DNA from: an uncultured Clostridia bacterium
Lineage (GTDB): Bacteria; Bacillota; Clostridia; Christensenellales; Borkfalkiaceae
Assembly (NCBI GenBank): GCA_947629695.1
Contig: CANREQ010000003.1
Span: 1 to 46,916 of the forward strand
Direction of reading: 5' to 3'
DNA: 46,916 nt
Made by a program: the position numbers and the translations under genes. The notes beneath the pieces were generated by a model. That model was not told the DNA's origin. It did no database searches and saw nothing but the letters and a program-made list of their open reading frames with translations. This document shows positions 1 through 7,855 of this stretch, one piece after another. Within the stretch, counting starts at the first letter, position 1. Each line of letters starts with the position of its first letter.

Positions 1-40
1 TCATTTCGACCGAAGACGGGCGAAAGTAGGGCGACGGCCC

Positions 41-93
41 CTTGGCGCCCCTTAAAACTAAGGGGAGCTGTCGCCGTAGGCGACTGAGGGGAT
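41..93 (+). repeat. Dispersed intergenic repeat R1, copy 1
   Basis: A roughly 53-base unit made of two adjacent hairpins: a CCCCTT/AAGGGG stem followed by a GTCGCC/GGCGAC stem, ending in CTGAGGGGAT. The same layout recurs at 31628-31681 and 46661-46712, always between genes. Loop bases and some stem bases differ among copies while pairing is kept. The rest of 1-237, downstream of the cardiolipin synthase gene, shows no convincing gene. Confidence 0.7.
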
Positions 94-237
94 TTCTTCC
101 AAAAATAATGCCGCACCTCGCCCGTATTGCAGTTGCAATTTTAATTACGCACCGATTATATCACGCCTTCCCGCCCTCGTCAACAGATGAGGGGTGGTTG
201 GCGGAGGCGGATCATGCGTTTGGCGGAAAGCCGCGCT

Positions 238-1710
238 TCAAAACAGCGGGGCGAATAACTTCAGCCCGCCCCTCACGACGCGGCGCAGGGCGGAAATCTC
301 TTTGTCGCAAATCTCCGCGCTCAACGCCAAAGTCCTTTCAAAATCGCTTGCCGCGAGCGCGGTAATTTCCCCGCCGACCCAAACCCCGCACTCGTAGTTG
401 AGCCTCATGGAGCGGAAATCGAAGTTGTAGCTCCCCAAAAGCGCTTCACCGTCGCACACCACGCACTTCGCGTGCATAAATCCCGGCTTGAAGCGGTAAA
501 TTCGTACGCCGCTCTTTATAAGCGCCGCGGCGTAGGTGAGGGAAAGCTCGAACGTTATCTTCTTATCGGGTATTTCGGGAATGACGACGCGCACCCGCAC
601 GCCCTTCCCCGCCGCATAGACGAGCGCGTCCTTCAGCTTTTCCCCCACGCACAGATAGGGCGTGAAGATATACACCCGCTCCTGTGCGGAATAGATCTTG
701 GCGGTGATAAGCTCCTCGCAACAGCCGTCGATATTGGCGGGCCCGTCGGCAACTATCCGCACTTTTCTCCCTTCCGCGTCCCCGCGGTTTCCCGCGGCAA
801 CGCCACTGTTTTTCCCCGCGGATTTGCGGCTATCCCCGCCGTCGCAGTGGTTATTTCTTTCAACGTTTTCCCCCAAGTCCGTATTTTGGGAGAGCGCGGG
901 CACTTCCCGCCCGTAAAAATCGGCGAAAAAGATGCCCTCGCAGCGCGCCGCGATCTCCCCCGTTAGCATTACGCCGCCGTCCTTCCAATAGCCGTGGGGA
1001 GAGGTGATGTTTGCGTATTCGTCGGCTATGTTCACGCCGCCCAAAAACACCGCGCGGCCGTCGGTTACGGCTATTTTTCTGTGGTTGCGGCAGTTAAGGC
1101 GGCTGACGGGGAAGGGCAGAAGTTTGTTGAAAACCTTCACGCCCGCGCCCATTGCGGCAAGCCTTTTCAAGTCCTTTACGGGTGCGCGCGACGCGCTCCC
1201 CAGCCCGTCGTACACTATAAAGACCCGCACGCCCCGCTCCAAAGCTTCTTTGAGCCCGGCGTACAGCCTGTCCCAGACCTGCCCGCGGGAGATGATATAA
1301 AACTCCAGCAATACGCGCTTTTTTGCCTCGGCGACGCATTCCGTCAGCCTTTCCAGATAGCGCGCGCCGTCCTCGAAGTACTCGCAACCGTCGTATGCGG
1401 ACAGGGGAGGAGGGAGAGCAGGTTCCCGCTTTTGCTCCCCGCCCGTGCAGGAAAACGCGTACAAGATCGCCCCGACGGCGGGCAGGGCGGCGATGAGCGC
1501 GAGCCACGCGCATTTATAATCCCCCCGCCCGTCGCCGAGCAGTAAAAAGAGCGCGGCTATGAGGGATATGAGATACGCGCCCGCCGCGCCCAGCGCGGCG
1601 GGCAAAAGGGAGTGCAGATAAAAGCATAAAAAAATTATTGCCGTGAAAATTACGGCAATAACGAGAATGCAGAAAAACAGTCTGGAAAATACAAACTTTA
1701 CCATGCGCAC
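238..1710 (-). CDS. cls: Cardiolipin synthase (phospholipase D family)
   Basis: Membrane enzyme that condenses two phosphatidylglycerol molecules into cardiolipin and glycerol. The 490-residue protein has two N-terminal membrane segments (about residues 7-32 and 36-57) and two HKD motifs: HRKIAVTD in the middle, followed by GGVNIADEY, and HAKCVVCD near the C terminus, followed by GSYNFDFRS. This is the full bacterial Cls layout, and the length is typical. A poorly conserved Asn/Gly/Lys-rich stretch separates the two catalytic halves. The start is either GTG at 1710 or ATG at 1704; an AAGGTAGAG ribosome site at 1717-1725 fits the GTG slightly better. It lies 40 bases downstream of the dehydrogenase-like gene on the same strand, so the two are probably cotranscribed. 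Identification is secure; substrate preference is not visible. Confidence 0.93.
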   Translation of the reverse strand: MRMVKFVFSRLFFCILVIAVIFTAIIFLCFYLHSLLPAALGAAGAYLISLIAALFLLLGDGRGDYKCAWLALIAALPAVGAILYAFSCTGGEQKREPALPPPLSAYDGCEYFEDGARYLERLTECVAEAKKRVLLEFYIISRGQVWDRLYAGLKEALERGVRVFIVYDGLGSASRAPVKDLKRLAAMGAGVKVFNKLLPFPVSRLNCRNHRKIAVTDGRAVFLGGVNIADEYANITSPHGYWKDGGVMLTGEIAARCEGIFFADFYGREVPALSQNTDLGENVERNNHCDGGDSRKSAGKNSGVAAGNRGDAEGRKVRIVADGPANIDGCCEELITAKIYSAQERVYIFTPYLCVGEKLKDALVYAAGKGVRVRVVIPEIPDKKITFELSLTYAAALIKSGVRIYRFKPGFMHAKCVVCDGEALLGSYNFDFRSMRLNYECGVWVGGEITALAASDFERTLALSAEICDKEISALRRVVRGGLKLFAPLF

Positions 1711-1750
1711 GGCAAACTCTACCTTAAAATCACTTTATGTACAAAAGATT

Positions 1751-2773
1751 TTAAAGTATGAGCTTTAAAACGGTCATCTCGCTGGCATGTGCGGCGGCGT
1801 CTGCGCGCGCGGAGAGGAGCGCGGCCAAATCGTACTCCGTAAGCACGTTCTTTTCGAAGTTGGACAGATCTATCGCCTCGTGCACGAGCATGTTGATGGC
1901 CGTCTCTATATACCCGAACCCGTCGGTCACGGCGTACACCTTGAGGTTTTTCTCGAACAGGAAGGACATATCGAGGTTGACGTTTATCATCGAAAAGCCT
2001 GCAAACACCATATCTTTCCGCCTTGCGACGACGCTCGCTGGCACCGAAGAGGGCAGTTTGCAGCAGGTGGTGTAAATGACCGCGTCGCAACACTCGCCGC
2101 TGGTCGCGTTGTTTATGTTTGCGGTAAGAGAATCGTCCGCGGGATAGGCGTAAAACACGCCGCTCCTGTTCAGCCTTTCTATGTTCTGCGGATAGTTGTC
2201 TATGACTATGGGCACGAGCTTGTGGTACATGGCGACCTGCGCCAGCACCGAGCCCAAAAACCCGCCGCCTATTATTCCCACGCGCCCGCCTGCGGAGAGA
2301 TTGAGGTTATCGTAAATATTTTCCGCCAAAGCGACGTGTTCTATGCACAGCGCGTGCATATCGTCCACGCTTTCGGGGATAACGGAGACGTTGGAGTAAT
2401 CGCAAACGACGAAATCGCGCAAAAATCCGTCGAAGTCGTCGCCGGCAAGCTGTACGTTTTCGCACTCGTAGCGGTTGCCCGACTTGCACGCAAAGCATTT
2501 CCCGCACGGGAGGACGGCGTTTAAATACACGCGCGCGCCCTTTTCCAGCCCGTAGCACGCTTCGCCCGTCTCCACTACGATGCCTATCGCAAACCTGCCT
2601 ATCGTCTTGGGATAGCGTATGGGCTTGAAGCCCGTGTAGCAGAAAGCGTCGTAGTTGGAAAGCAACACGTGCGAGATTTTTACTTTGACCTGGTTGGGGC
2701 CTATTTCAACCTGTTTCTGAGGCCTGTTTTCGAGGAGGCGTTTGCCTAACAATACCCAATTATCCATACGCAT
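1751..2773 (-). CDS. Zinc-type alcohol dehydrogenase-like protein (MDR superfamily)
   Basis: A medium-chain dehydrogenase/reductase of 340 residues. The structural-zinc loop is intact (CGKCFACKSGNRYEC), and a Rossmann nucleotide-binding turn GIIGGGFLG is present, so the fold is clear. The catalytic-zinc region is degenerate: where the family normally has GHE, this protein reads IGRFAIG, so the histidine ligand is missing, although a Cys in DAFCYTG is present. It may be a zinc-poor reductase or have an altered active site; the substrate is unknown. Two in-frame ATGs exist, at 2773 and 2767. The promoter at 2776-2804 predicts transcription starting at about 2769-2767, which favours ATG 2767 and an essentially leaderless mRNA. 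Cotranscription with cls is likely. Confidence 0.82.
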   Translation of the reverse strand: MRMDNWVLLGKRLLENRPQKQVEIGPNQVKVKISHVLLSNYDAFCYTGFKPIRYPKTIGRFAIGIVVETGEACYGLEKGARVYLNAVLPCGKCFACKSGNRYECENVQLAGDDFDGFLRDFVVCDYSNVSVIPESVDDMHALCIEHVALAENIYDNLNLSAGGRVGIIGGGFLGSVLAQVAMYHKLVPIVIDNYPQNIERLNRSGVFYAYPADDSLTANINNATSGECCDAVIYTTCCKLPSSVPASVVARRKDMVFAGFSMINVNLDMSFLFEKNLKVYAVTDGFGYIETAINMLVHEAIDLSNFEKNVLTEYDLAALLSARADAAAHASEMTVLKLIL

Positions 2774-2775
2774 TT

Positions 2776-2804
2776 ATTATACGACGGGCGGGGAAATAAA
2801 TCAA
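2776..2804 (-). promoter_or_regulatory. Sigma-A-type promoter of the dehydrogenase-like gene
   Basis: On the minus strand TTGATT (2804-2799) and TATAAT (2781-2776) are separated by 17 bases. The -10 box ends only 2 bases before ATG 2773 and 8 before ATG 2767, leaving no room for a ribosome site. Confidence 0.65.
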
Positions 2805-2882
2805 TCCTTTTGTAAAAATTTAAATAAAATAAGCTCTTCGGCTTTTTTTGGGCGCAAAATTTGCAATTGGACGAAAAATCGA

Positions 2883-2911
2883 TTGACTTTGCCCGTCTTA
2901 TTCATTATAAT
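2883..2911 (+). promoter_or_regulatory. Sigma-A-type promoter of rpmE
   Basis: TTGACT (2883-2888) and TATAAT (2906-2911) with a 17-base spacer, about 34 bases from the predicted transcription start to the rpmE ATG. It is back to back with the minus-strand promoter at 2776-2804. Confidence 0.75.
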
Positions 2912-2951
2912 AATTTAGCATTTATAATGAAAATCACAGCGAGGTGAAGAT

Positions 2952-3155
2952 ATGAAGCCCGATATACATCCCGATTATCACGAAGTTACGGTAGTATGCG
3001 CGTGCGGAGCGACTTTCAAGACGGGTACGACGAAGAAGGTCGATACGCTCAAGGTGGATATATGCAACAAATGCCATCCTTTCTTTACCGGCAAGCAGAA
3101 GCTTGTCGATACGGGCGGCCGTGTTGATAAATTCAAGAAAAGATACAATATCTGA
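2952..3155 (+). CDS. rpmE: 50S ribosomal protein bL31
   Basis: A 67-residue ribosomal protein that bridges the large and small subunits. It begins [19 protein letters not shown], a classic L31 start, and keeps the cysteines CACG and CNKCHPF, so it is the zinc-binding (C+) form. The C terminus [12 protein letters not shown] is also typical. A ribosome site GAGGTGAAG lies directly upstream. In many Clostridia rpmE precedes the DUF1385, prmC and prfA genes, exactly as here. The presence of the zinc form means that any zinc-responsive paralogue would lie elsewhere. Confidence 0.97.
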   Translation: MKPDIHPDYHEVTVVCACGATFKTGTTKKVDTLKVDICNKCHPFFTGKQKLVDTGGRVDKFKKRYNI

Positions 3156-3159
3156 TTGT

Positions 3160-3205
3160 AAAAAGCGGCCGCAAAATGAGTTTTTGGGGCCGTTTTTGAT
3201 TTTTT
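3160..3205 (+). terminator. Intrinsic terminator after rpmE
   Basis: AAAAAGCGGCC pairs with GGCCGTTTTT (one bulged G), followed by a second T-run. It overlaps the region just before the next ribosome site, so it may act as a partial terminator that lets some transcription continue. Confidence 0.55.
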
Positions 3206-3213
3206 AAAGGATT

Positions 3214-5028
3214 ATGGCGGAAAAAAAGCAAAAGCGCATGTGTTCCACCGTCGGCGGACAGGCCGTGATGGAAGGCGTGATGATGATGGGGAAAACTTCA
3301 TATTGCATAGCCGTGCGCGATCCCGAGGGGAATATACAGGTGGAAAGGACCCGCTTAAAGCCCCGCTCGGTCTTTTCGCGCATACCTTTTGTGCGCGGCG
3401 TGGTGAATATGGTCTCCTCGCTCGTGCGGGGGATGAAGGCTTTGACGCGCAGTACCGAGGTGTACGCCTCCGACGACGATGAAGAGCCGGGCAAGGTGGA
3501 AAAGTGGTTTGCGGAAAAACTCAACCTCGATTTCCTCCACGTCATAACGATAGCCGCGACGGTGTTGGGCGTCGCGCTCGCGATAGCCTTGTTCGTATGG
3601 CTTCCCAACTTCTTGACGGGCCTTTTGAAGGGGTGGTTCCCCTCCCTTGCGGGCACCGTTTGGGAGTTTCTGATTTTGGGCGTGCTCAAACTCGCGATCT
3701 TTTTGGGCTACCTCGGGCTGATTCTCCTGTTAAAGGATATAAAACGGCTTTACCGCTATCACGGGGCGGAGCACAAGACGATAAACTGCTACGAGCACGG
3801 CCTTCCCTTGACGCGCGAGAACGTGATGAAATGCTCCCGCATACACGACAGGTGCGGCACATCCTTTTTGTTTATAGTGCTCATCATAAATATAGTCATC
3901 ATCGGGGTGGTCAATTGGGCGCTCAAAGTGCACACCATAACCCCCTCGGTTTTGCAGGTGCTCGCTAAAATAGGCATAGAGATAGTTCTTTTGCCCGTAA
4001 TAGCGGGAGTATCTTATGAAATTTTAAAGCTTTTGGCGCACTTCCACGGGCCCATTTCCACGGCATTGAAGTCGCCCGGCATGCTCCTCCAGAAGGTGTT
4101 TACCACGCGGGAGCCGGACGGGGAAATGATAGACGTGGCGATAGCAGCTTTCAACGCCGCTATGGAGATGGACGCGGACCCCGCGCTCGCGGAGACGAAA
4201 TTCGTGACGGGCGGGCTTATAAAGGACTTGCTCGCCGCGACCAAGAAGCAGTTTGCGCAAAACGGGATAGACGAAAGCGACGCGGAATGGATATATTCGC
4301 TCACCCTCGGCATTCCGAGGAGCGAGCTGGGACAAACCCGCAAGGTCATGCCCGCGGAGCTGAGAAAGATAGACGGAATAGTGCGGGAGAGGCTGACGGG
4401 CCGACCCCTTTGGTATATAATAGGCGACGTGGATTTCTGCGGCTGTAAGATAAAGGTGGACGAGCGCGTGCTCATTCCACGCCCCGAGACGGAGGAGATG
4501 ACGGCCCAGGCCATAAAACTTATCGAAGAGGGCGACAAAGTGCTGGACCTTTGCACGGGAAGCGGCTGTATAGCCGTGGCCATCGCCAAGCACTGCAGGG
4601 ATAAGCGCGTGCAGGTGACGGCGGCGGACGTTTCGGACGCGGCTATCATGGTCGCTTCGGACAACGCCAATTACAATTCCGTATCCGTCACGTTTGTGCA
4701 GAGCGATTTGTTCGCGCGCGTGCACGGCAGATTCAACATGATAATATGCAACCCGCCGTACATCAAAACTTCGGAGATAGCGAAGTTGCAGAAAGAGGTT
4801 AAGGATTTCGAGCCCCGCATAGCCCTTGACGGCGGCGACGACGGGCTGGATTTTTACAGGCGGCTTTCCAAGGAAGTTTCCCGCTACATGGTGCGGGGCG
4901 GCATGCTCGTCATGGAAGTGGGCGAGGGGCAGGCGGAGGCCGTGCTCAAGCTGTTTGAAAAGCGCGACTACGCTATGGTCGGCAAGGATATAAACGGAGT
5001 TGACAGGTTTTTGAAGATCGCGTTCTGA
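3214..5028 (+). CDS. prmC: DUF1385 membrane protein fused to PrmC release-factor glutamine methyltransferase
   Basis: A single 604-residue frame joins two proteins that are normally separate neighbours. Residues 1 to about 300 are a DUF1385/YqhQ protein: GGQAVMEGVMMMG at the N terminus, membrane segments near 110-130, 150-172, 210-235 and 245-270, and YHGAEHKTINCYE in the middle. Residues about 325-604 are PrmC: the helical N domain, LIPRPETEEM, the SAM site LDLCTGSGCIAVA, and the catalytic NPPY at about 513. PrmC methylates the glutamine of the GGQ motif in release factors, and prfA follows directly, so the context fits. No stop codon or internal ribosome site separates the halves. The fusion would tether PrmC to the membrane. 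The DUF1385 role is unknown. The start ATG has an AAAGGA site four bases upstream. Confidence 0.93.
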   Translation: MAEKKQKRMCSTVGGQAVMEGVMMMGKTSYCIAVRDPEGNIQVERTRLKPRSVFSRIPFVRGVVNMVSSLVRGMKALTRSTEVYASDDDEEPGKVEKWFAEKLNLDFLHVITIAATVLGVALAIALFVWLPNFLTGLLKGWFPSLAGTVWEFLILGVLKLAIFLGYLGLILLLKDIKRLYRYHGAEHKTINCYEHGLPLTRENVMKCSRIHDRCGTSFLFIVLIINIVIIGVVNWALKVHTITPSVLQVLAKIGIEIVLLPVIAGVSYEILKLLAHFHGPISTALKSPGMLLQKVFTTREPDGEMIDVAIAAFNAAMEMDADPALAETKFVTGGLIKDLLAATKKQFAQNGIDESDAEWIYSLTLGIPRSELGQTRKVMPAELRKIDGIVRERLTGRPLWYIIGDVDFCGCKIKVDERVLIPRPETEEMTAQAIKLIEEGDKVLDLCTGSGCIAVAIAKHCRDKRVQVTAADVSDAAIMVASDNANYNSVSVTFVQSDLFARVHGRFNMIICNPPYIKTSEIAKLQKEVKDFEPRIALDGGDDGLDFYRRLSKEVSRYMVRGGMLVMEVGEGQAEAVLKLFEKRDYAMVGKDINGVDRFLKIAF

Positions 5029-5102
5029 CGGCCGTACGGGCGCAGGACAAAGGGATGATTTCCGCGCGGCATTGCCCGTGCGGAAAATTTTTAGGGTAAC
5101 TT

Positions 5103-6179
5103 ATGGCAATCGGAGCAAAGACTGAGGAGATCTATAAAAGATATACGGCGCTCACCGCCCGCCTGTCGGACGGGTCGCTTGCCGCGGGCAGCGCGGAGTG
5201 GGCGCAGGTAGCGAAGGAGCAGGCGGAACTTGCCCCGGCCGCCGAAAAATACGATGAATACAGGCGCATAAGCGGCGCGCTGGAAGAGGCGGAAAATGGA
5301 CTCGACGGGGAAAAGGACGCCGCAATGAGGGAGCTCTTTTCCGAGGAGATACAATCGCTCAAAAAGCGGCTGGAAGAGATTGAGGGGGAGCTTAAAATTC
5401 TCCTTTTGCCCAAGGACAAAAACGACGACAGGAACTGCATCGTGGAAATACGCGGCGGTGCGGGCGGCGAGGAAGCGGCCCTGTTCGCCGCGGAGCTGTA
5501 CCGTATGTACGTAAATTACTGCGAAAAGCACCGCCTCAAGGTGGAGATAGTGGACGAAAACTCCACCGAGCTGGGCGGGGTCAAGGAAGTGGTTTTCAAC
5601 GTGACGGGCAAGGACGCGTACAAACAGCTCAAATTCGAAAGCGGCGTGCACCGCGTCCAGCGCGTTCCGGAAACGGAGTCGCAGGGGCGCGTCCACACAT
5701 CCACCGCAACGGTCGCCGTGCTCCCCGAGGCCGAGGACGTGGAAGTGGAAATACGCGACGAGGACGTGAGGATAGACGTGTACCGCTCTTCCGGCGCGGG
5801 CGGGCAAAAGGTCAACAAGACGGAGACCGCGATAAGGCTCACGCATATCCCGACGGGCATAGTCGTCACCTGCCAGGACGAGCGCAGCCAGCTAAAGAAC
5901 AAGGAAAAGGCGTACAAGGTGCTTCGCTCCCGCCTGTACGATCATTACAACGGGCTCAAAAACAGCGAGCTCGGCGAGAAGCGCAAATCGCTCGTCGGCA
6001 CGGGCGACAGGTCGGAGCGCATCCGCACGTATAACTTCCCCCAAGGCAGGGTCACGGACCACAGGATAGGCCTGTCGCTCTTCAATATAGAGGGCTTTAT
6101 GGCGGGGGATTTAGAGGAAATGACCGAGGCTTTGGCCGTCGCCGAGAGGGAGAGGCTCCTCGCGGGCGGGGAAGAGTGA
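5103..6179 (+). CDS. prfA: Peptide chain release factor 1
   Basis: Class I release factor that recognises UAA and UAG stop codons and triggers peptide release on the ribosome. The 358-residue length is normal. The GGQ motif (GAGGQKVNKTETA) is at about residue 231, and the stop-codon reading loop is VPETESQGRVHTS at about 187, with PET in place of the common PAT or PVT. It directly follows prmC, whose product modifies this GGQ glutamine. The ribosome site is weak (AGGGTAAC), consistent with translation in an operon with the upstream gene. No programmed frameshift is seen, as expected for RF1. Confidence 0.96.
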   Translation: MAIGAKTEEIYKRYTALTARLSDGSLAAGSAEWAQVAKEQAELAPAAEKYDEYRRISGALEEAENGLDGEKDAAMRELFSEEIQSLKKRLEEIEGELKILLLPKDKNDDRNCIVEIRGGAGGEEAALFAAELYRMYVNYCEKHRLKVEIVDENSTELGGVKEVVFNVTGKDAYKQLKFESGVHRVQRVPETESQGRVHTSTATVAVLPEAEDVEVEIRDEDVRIDVYRSSGAGGQKVNKTETAIRLTHIPTGIVVTCQDERSQLKNKEKAYKVLRSRLYDHYNGLKNSELGEKRKSLVGTGDRSERIRTYNFPQGRVTDHRIGLSLFNIEGFMAGDLEEMTEALAVAERERLLAGGEE

Positions 6180-6235
6180 TTTTTACCCGCATTTACGGCG
6201 CGGACGGGCAAAAGAGGAGTTAAAATTTCCGAAAG

Positions 6236-6264
6236 TTGACAGATTTGCGGAAAGGGTGTATAAT
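6236..6264 (+). promoter_or_regulatory. Sigma-A-type promoter of the DtxR-type regulator, predicts a leaderless mRNA
   Basis: TTGACA (6236-6241) and TATAAT (6259-6264) with a 17-base spacer, a perfect consensus match. Seven bases past the -10 box is position 6271, the A of the only suitable ATG. The GTG at 6256 overlaps the -10 region and cannot be used by this transcript. Confidence 0.8.
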
Positions 6265-6270
6265 AGGCGT

Positions 6271-6636
6271 ATGAAGAGAAATCAATCGGCGGAAGATTAT
6301 CTGGAAACAATACTTCTTCTGTCAAAACAATTGGAATACGTGCATCAGGTAGAGGTCGCCCGTGCAATGGGCGTGACCCAGCCCGCCGTGCAAAAGGCGC
6401 TGAAAATTTTGGAGGGCAACGGTTACATAAAGTGGGACGGCCTGCACATATACCTCACCGAAGGCGGCAAAATATACGCCGAGGACGTGTATTGCAAGCA
6501 CTGCACCATACGGCGGTTTTTGGAGCTTCACGGGGTAAATTCCGCGGACGCGGACGCGGACGCGTGCGAAATGGAGCACGTCATTTCCCCCGCAACCATG
6601 CAGATGATGAAAGATTTCGTAAACAAAAACGGATGA
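6271..6636 (+). CDS. DtxR/MntR-family metal-dependent transcriptional regulator
   Basis: A 121-residue protein with an N-terminal winged helix (SAEDYLETI, then VARAMGVTQPAVQKALKILEGNGYI) and the family dimerisation/metal helix region. Such regulators bind Mn(II) or Fe(II) and repress metal uptake genes. The ligand pattern is mixed: Asp and Glu of EDYLE and His of YCKHCTI match MntR, while DACEMEHVIS carries Cys-Glu-His as in DtxR/IdeR. Metal choice is therefore uncertain. There is no C-terminal SH3-like domain, so it is the short form. The ATG at 6271 coincides with the predicted transcription start, so the mRNA is probably leaderless. A strong terminator follows, so it is a single-gene unit; no transporter lies beside it. 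Confidence 0.85.
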   Translation: MKRNQSAEDYLETILLLSKQLEYVHQVEVARAMGVTQPAVQKALKILEGNGYIKWDGLHIYLTEGGKIYAEDVYCKHCTIRRFLELHGVNSADADADACEMEHVISPATMQMMKDFVNKNG

Positions 6637-6644
6637 CTATAATT

Positions 6645-6674
6645 AAATCCCCGCCTGAGTATGCGGGGATTTTT
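6645..6674 (+). terminator. Intrinsic terminator after the DtxR-type regulator
   Basis: AAATCCCCGC (6645-6654), an 8-base loop, then GCGGGGATTT (6663-6672) running into a T-tract. The remaining bases to 6819 hold no recognisable gene. Confidence 0.8.
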
Positions 6675-6819
6675 GCTCAAATTTTTCTAAGGCGCGCTTT
6701 TGCCTTGCGGCGCTTATGATTTTGTTTGCGGCGCGGATATTCCACGCCCGTTTTTTTATTGTGAAGTTATCAATCCGCCGCTATTTCAGCCGGGCAGTTT
6801 GGATTGGGCGCGGCGGGGC

Positions 6820-7761
6820 TCATTCAACCTCATAGATATTTTCTATCAGGCCGCCGCTTAAGCGGACGGCGAAGTATTTTATTGAGAATAAATTGGATTT
6901 TAACGGGTAACACAGCCCCGCCACGCGCGTTTCGGGCGAGCGGAGAGAAGGGTGGGCAAGATAAAATTTTTCGGGCGGGACGGTGACCTCGGTAAATTCC
7001 CCCAAAAATGAGGGAAGTGCGTCCGCTTTCGGCTTTAACTCTTCGCCGAGGTATTTTGCGAAGCCGGCGCGGTGCAGGACGCTTTCGAAAAACGCAAAGT
7101 GAATGATGTCCTCATCGGGCGGGGCGTACTCCTTGGCCGTACTGCTCTCCGGACGCATGCTTTCGCCGTCGTAGCAAAACGTGCAGTCCGCTACGATCTT
7201 CGCGCAGGTCGCATACGGCACGCGCACGCGCAGTTTTTCGCCCGTCTCCCAGCTCTCAACGGGGTTGACAAACACCTGCTTTCCGCTTTCGGAGATGACG
7301 GCGAGGCACCCCTCGCCCTCGATGAACAGCGCGCCGCGTCCGCCTATCTGCCCCTCTTTCATCGTGGCGGACGAAAACTCGCGGGGGAGGGGATATTGCA
7401 AGGCGCATTTGCCCTCCACGACAAGACAGGGGCGGCCGCCGTTAAGAATAAGTGTGGCGAGGTTGCCGCAATAGCGCGCCTGTGCGACTACAAAAACGCC
7501 CCCGTCACAGCTTGTATAACGGCAGATATTTACCACCGCGTCCCCATCGGTGAGGTACACGTCCGCAAAATCGGGCGGGCAGGAGAAAAACCCGTCGTCT
7601 ATGAAAAAATGCAGTGGTTTAAGCGCACTGCCGGGGATTACCTCACACAAAACGCGTTCTTTGTCCGTCTCGAAAAATTTTCCGAAGCCGTCTATGACCC
7701 CTGCGTAAACCCCGTCGAGCCTGAGACCAGCGGGCTCTTGGGAAAGAAAATAGATCCTCAT
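6820..7761 (-). CDS. Conserved-type protein of unknown function
   Basis: A 313-residue protein I do not recognise. It begins MRIYFLSQEPAGLRLDGVYAG, has no signal peptide or membrane segment, and seems rich in beta strands with several cysteines (CRYTSCDGG, CAKIVADCTFCYDG). The first half repeatedly uses short strand-turn patterns such as GVFVVAQARYCGNLATLIL, suggesting a beta-sandwich or beta-propeller-like fold, but no motif points to catalysis. The start is well supported by an AAGGAGGGG ribosome site. It is transcribed divergently from the gene at 7856, with a 94-base shared control region that contains a promoter for this gene. It stands alone, so its context says nothing about function. 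Confidence 0.7.
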   Translation of the reverse strand: MRIYFLSQEPAGLRLDGVYAGVIDGFGKFFETDKERVLCEVIPGSALKPLHFFIDDGFFSCPPDFADVYLTDGDAVVNICRYTSCDGGVFVVAQARYCGNLATLILNGGRPCLVVEGKCALQYPLPREFSSATMKEGQIGGRGALFIEGEGCLAVISESGKQVFVNPVESWETGEKLRVRVPYATCAKIVADCTFCYDGESMRPESSTAKEYAPPDEDIIHFAFFESVLHRAGFAKYLGEELKPKADALPSFLGEFTEVTVPPEKFYLAHPSLRSPETRVAGLCYPLKSNLFSIKYFAVRLSGGLIENIYEVE

Positions 7762-7792
7762 AACCCCTCCTTAAAATATATGCGGGTTATCG

Positions 7793-7820
7793 TATGTATT
7801 AAAATACTTTTTTATGTCAA
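7793..7820 (-). promoter_or_regulatory. Promoter of the unknown gene at 6820-7761
   Basis: On the minus strand TTGACA (7820-7815) and TACATA (7798-7793) with a 16-base spacer. The inverted repeat GTATT-AA-AATAC inside this region could be an operator shared by the divergent pair. Confidence 0.45.
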
Positions 7821-7855
7821 TACCCGTTGCAGATACTTTTATTCGGAGGCGAATT

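Noticed and set aside
1-237. Plus-strand frames at 42-365 and 194-397
   Set aside because: They run through repeat R1 and antisense to cls with no ribosome site.
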